Source: an uncultured Bacteroidales bacterium (lineage in GTDB: Bacteria; Bacteroidota; Bacteroidia; Bacteroidales; F082). From it: 6,631 bases of DNA. The notes beneath the pieces are model-generated. The model did not search any database. It saw only the letters and a program-made list of their open reading frames with translations, and was not told where the DNA came from. The translations under genes were made by a program, and so were the position numbers. Below, one piece after another: positions 5,491 through 6,631 of the stretch. The DNA is taken from contig CALEMB010000181.1 in NCBI GenBank assembly GCA_937902805.1, positions 1 to 6,631 of the forward strand, written 5' to 3'. Numbering within the stretch: position 1 is the stretch's first letter; each line of letters opens with the position of its first letter.

Positions 5491-6397
5491 ATGATTTGAT
5501 TTCGTCTTCTTTCATACTGCGAAAACCATATTCGTAGATAGGCTCGCCGTTATTCATGAAAACAATGGTCGGGAAAGAGCCATTAATGACTTTTATCAAG
5601 CTCACCACGTCGGAATAAAGCACATTACGGTATTGTGCCGATTCGGATTCTTCGTAAAACTTTGTGATGCCTTTTTCGGTACCCATGAAGACGTAGGTGA
5701 TGCGCTCAGCGGGGAAGCCGTAATACTGCTGCATAAGTGAGAGCTTGTGCGCCGCCATCTGGCAGAACTCACAGCCCGTAGAGAAGAAACAGACGACCTG
5801 CTTGCCGTCGCGAAGGTTGAGGCTATCCAAGGGGGGCTCGTCGAGGATTTCGTCGAAAAGCTCAATCTGGAGATTATGCTCAGACGTGTATGCGGGAATG
5901 TAATTGTCAGGCGGCGAGATAAGGAAGACGGCGATGGTGGAGACCACAACGGCAACGCCAAAAATCAACCAGCGATAGCGTGTTTCCCATTCCCCCATCC
6001 AGTAGAGCGGCAGGAAAAGCAGCGCCAGCACGCCGTTTTTGACAAGGCTTTGCTTGGGGTCAAACTGCAGGAAGTCACCGAAGCAATGGCAGTTGTCGGT
6101 ACGGCCTAGATGAAGCGCATAGATTAATAATAAGGAGTAGCCCAACAGCATGAGCATGCTACCCCACCAATAGAATTTGTGCATGGTGTTGGACACCAGT
6201 CCAATGCCCAATACCAACTCAACGATGATGGCCGCACGTGCCACCAAGAACGAGGTGTTGAGGCTGAAGAAATGGTAGCTATAAATGTAAATCTCGAACT
6301 GGTCCATATCGACAATCTTCAGGATGGCAGAAGCGATAAAGACAAGTCCGAGCAGGACTTTCATTACAATGGGAACTATGCCAAAAACTTTGTTCAT
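5477..6397 (-). CDS. MauE/DoxX-like membrane protein fused to a thioredoxin-fold domain (306 aa)
   Basis: A two-part envelope redox protein. Residues 1-161 hold about five membrane helices (near 7-29, 50-69, 76-97, 120-136, 143-161), with the MauE/DoxX-type motif CHCFGD (Cys103, Cys105) after the third helix. Residues from about 175 form a thioredoxin-like domain: VVCFFSTGCEFC carries the redox pair Cys209/Cys212, and GSFPTIVF contains the expected cis-proline (Pro276). By the positive-inside rule (short loop ETRYR near 138-142), both CHC and the thioredoxin domain face the periplasm, so electrons or disulfides could pass between them. The target is unknown; relatives help cysteine-rich or cofactor-bearing envelope proteins mature. 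The start at 6397 gives a proper first helix. A terminator hairpin ends about 10 nt upstream, and no promoter lies between. The neighbouring upstream fragment contains cysteines, but a link is only a guess. Confidence 0.88.
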   Translation of the reverse strand: MNKVFGIVPIVMKVLLGLVFIASAILKIVDMDQFEIYIYSYHFFSLNTSFLVARAAIIVELVLGIGLVSNTMHKFYWWGSMLMLLGYSLLLIYALHLGRTDNCHCFGDFLQFDPKQSLVKNGVLALLFLPLYWMGEWETRYRWLIFGVAVVVSTIAVFLISPPDNYIPAYTSEHNLQIELFDEILDEPPLDSLNLRDGKQVVCFFSTGCEFCQMAAHKLSLMQQYYGFPAERITYVFMGTEKGITKFYEESESAQYRNVLYSDVVSLIKVINGSFPTIVFMNNGEPIYEYGFRSMKEDEIKSFMAS

Positions 6398-6406
6398 GGA
6401 AAGAAA

Positions 6407-6434
6407 AAAGGCACACGCGTGGGCATGTGCCTTT
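6407..6434 (-). terminator. Intrinsic terminator or attenuator just upstream of the MauE-thioredoxin gene
   Basis: On the minus strand, AAAGGCACA (6434-6426) pairs perfectly with TGTGCCTTT (6415-6407) around a ten-base loop. It is followed by T-rich sequence (TTTTTTCTTT) that runs to within a few bases of the ATG at 6397. It lies 18 nt after the stop of the upstream partial gene, so it is well placed as that gene's terminator. Because it almost touches the next start codon and no promoter follows it, it may instead act as an attenuator in a shared transcript. The plus-strand T-run (TTTATTTG) is weaker. Confidence 0.82.
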
Positions 6435-6452
6435 ATTTGTCAGATGCGGGAA

Positions 6453-6578
6453 TCAATAGACTCTGTGGCACTCAATCTCGGAATAGTTAAAGGTAGCCTC
6501 ATAATCGCTACAGGTCTTACCTTCCGCTGTCAGGAACACATCACCTTCGACGGTGGCGTTACCTATCTTGTAAGTGCA
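6453..6578 (-). CDS. C-terminal 41 codons of an unidentified protein, truncated by the contig end
   Basis: An open frame enters from the right edge and ends in TGA at 6455-6453. It reads CTYKIGNATVEGDVFL and so on to IECHRVY. It has alternating hydrophobic and polar residues, suggesting beta strands, and three cysteines in 41 residues. I do not recognise the family. Support for coding comes from the sensible composition, the terminator 18 nt downstream, and its position just upstream of and collinear with the MauE-thioredoxin gene. The in-frame TAA formed at 6579-6581 uses a base from the adapter-derived hexamer and is an artefact of the junction, not a real stop. Confidence 0.62.
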   Translation of the reverse strand, partial: CTYKIGNATVEGDVFLTAEGKTCSDYEATFNYSEIECHRVY

Positions 6579-6580
6579 TT

Positions 6581-6631
6581 AGATCGAGATCGGAAGAGCG
6601 TCGTGTAGGGAGAGAGTGTAGATCTCGGTGG
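6581..6631 (-). other. Illumina paired-end adapter (P5 side) left on the contig end
   Basis: From 6587 the sequence AGATCGGAAGAGCGTCG continues as the reverse complement of Illumina paired-end primer 1.0 to the last base, with one difference by memory (G at 6612 where the adapter has A). Positions 6581-6586 repeat AGATCG, the adapter's first six bases. None of this is genomic. Confidence 0.97.

Noticed and set aside
6324..6608. Plus-strand frame of 94 codons near the right end
   Set aside because: It is antisense to two minus-strand genes and the terminator, and its 3' part is read through adapter sequence.

Overview
The window reads as a short contig from a Bacteroidota chromosome, most likely order Bacteroidales. 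The basis is several promoters of the Bacteroidota type (-7 element TAnnTTTG, weak -33 TTG), starts without Shine-Dalgarno sequences, A/T-rich spacers, and gene families common in gut and oral Bacteroidales. The ends are not natural. Positions 1-41 and 6587-6631 are Illumina paired-end adapter sequence in opposite orientation, and each is followed inward by a 6-bp copy of the adapter's last bases. Real genomic sequence therefore runs from about 48 to 6580. The genes at both edges are cut by the library or assembly, not by biology.

Layout, left to right. (1) 48-1065 (+): a 5'-truncated 23S rRNA uracil-5-methyltransferase (RlmD/RumA family). (2) 1066-1323: a 258-bp spacer with a bidirectional terminator, a probable minus-strand small RNA with its own promoter, a run of phased T-tracts, and a plus-strand promoter. 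(3) 1324-1569 (+): an 81-residue protein of unknown function whose stop lies inside a four-unit heptamer repeat. (4) 1570-1684: a short spacer between convergent genes with inverted repeats and a REP-like hairpin. (5) 3689-1685 (-): an operon of rarA followed by an EcsC-like gene, overlapping by 11 nt. (6) 3690-3768: back-to-back divergent promoters. (7) 3769-5490 (+): a secreted C69-family dipeptidase whose predicted N-terminal nucleophile cysteine is exposed by signal-peptide cleavage. (8) 6397-5477 (-): a five-helix MauE/DoxX-like membrane protein fused to a thioredoxin-fold domain. Its 3' end overlaps that of the peptidase by 14 bp. (9) 6434-6407: a strong terminator hairpin almost touching the start codon of gene 8. 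(10) 6578-6453 (-): the C-terminal 41 codons of an unidentified protein, cut by the right adapter.

Most of the content is housekeeping: rRNA modification, replication-fork maintenance, peptide degradation in the envelope and envelope thiol chemistry. I do not see a defence island, mobile element, CRISPR array or biosynthetic cluster. The least explained parts are the candidate small RNA at about 1080-1190, the orphan 81-residue gene with its heptamer repeat, and the terminator placed in the leader of the MauE-thioredoxin gene.
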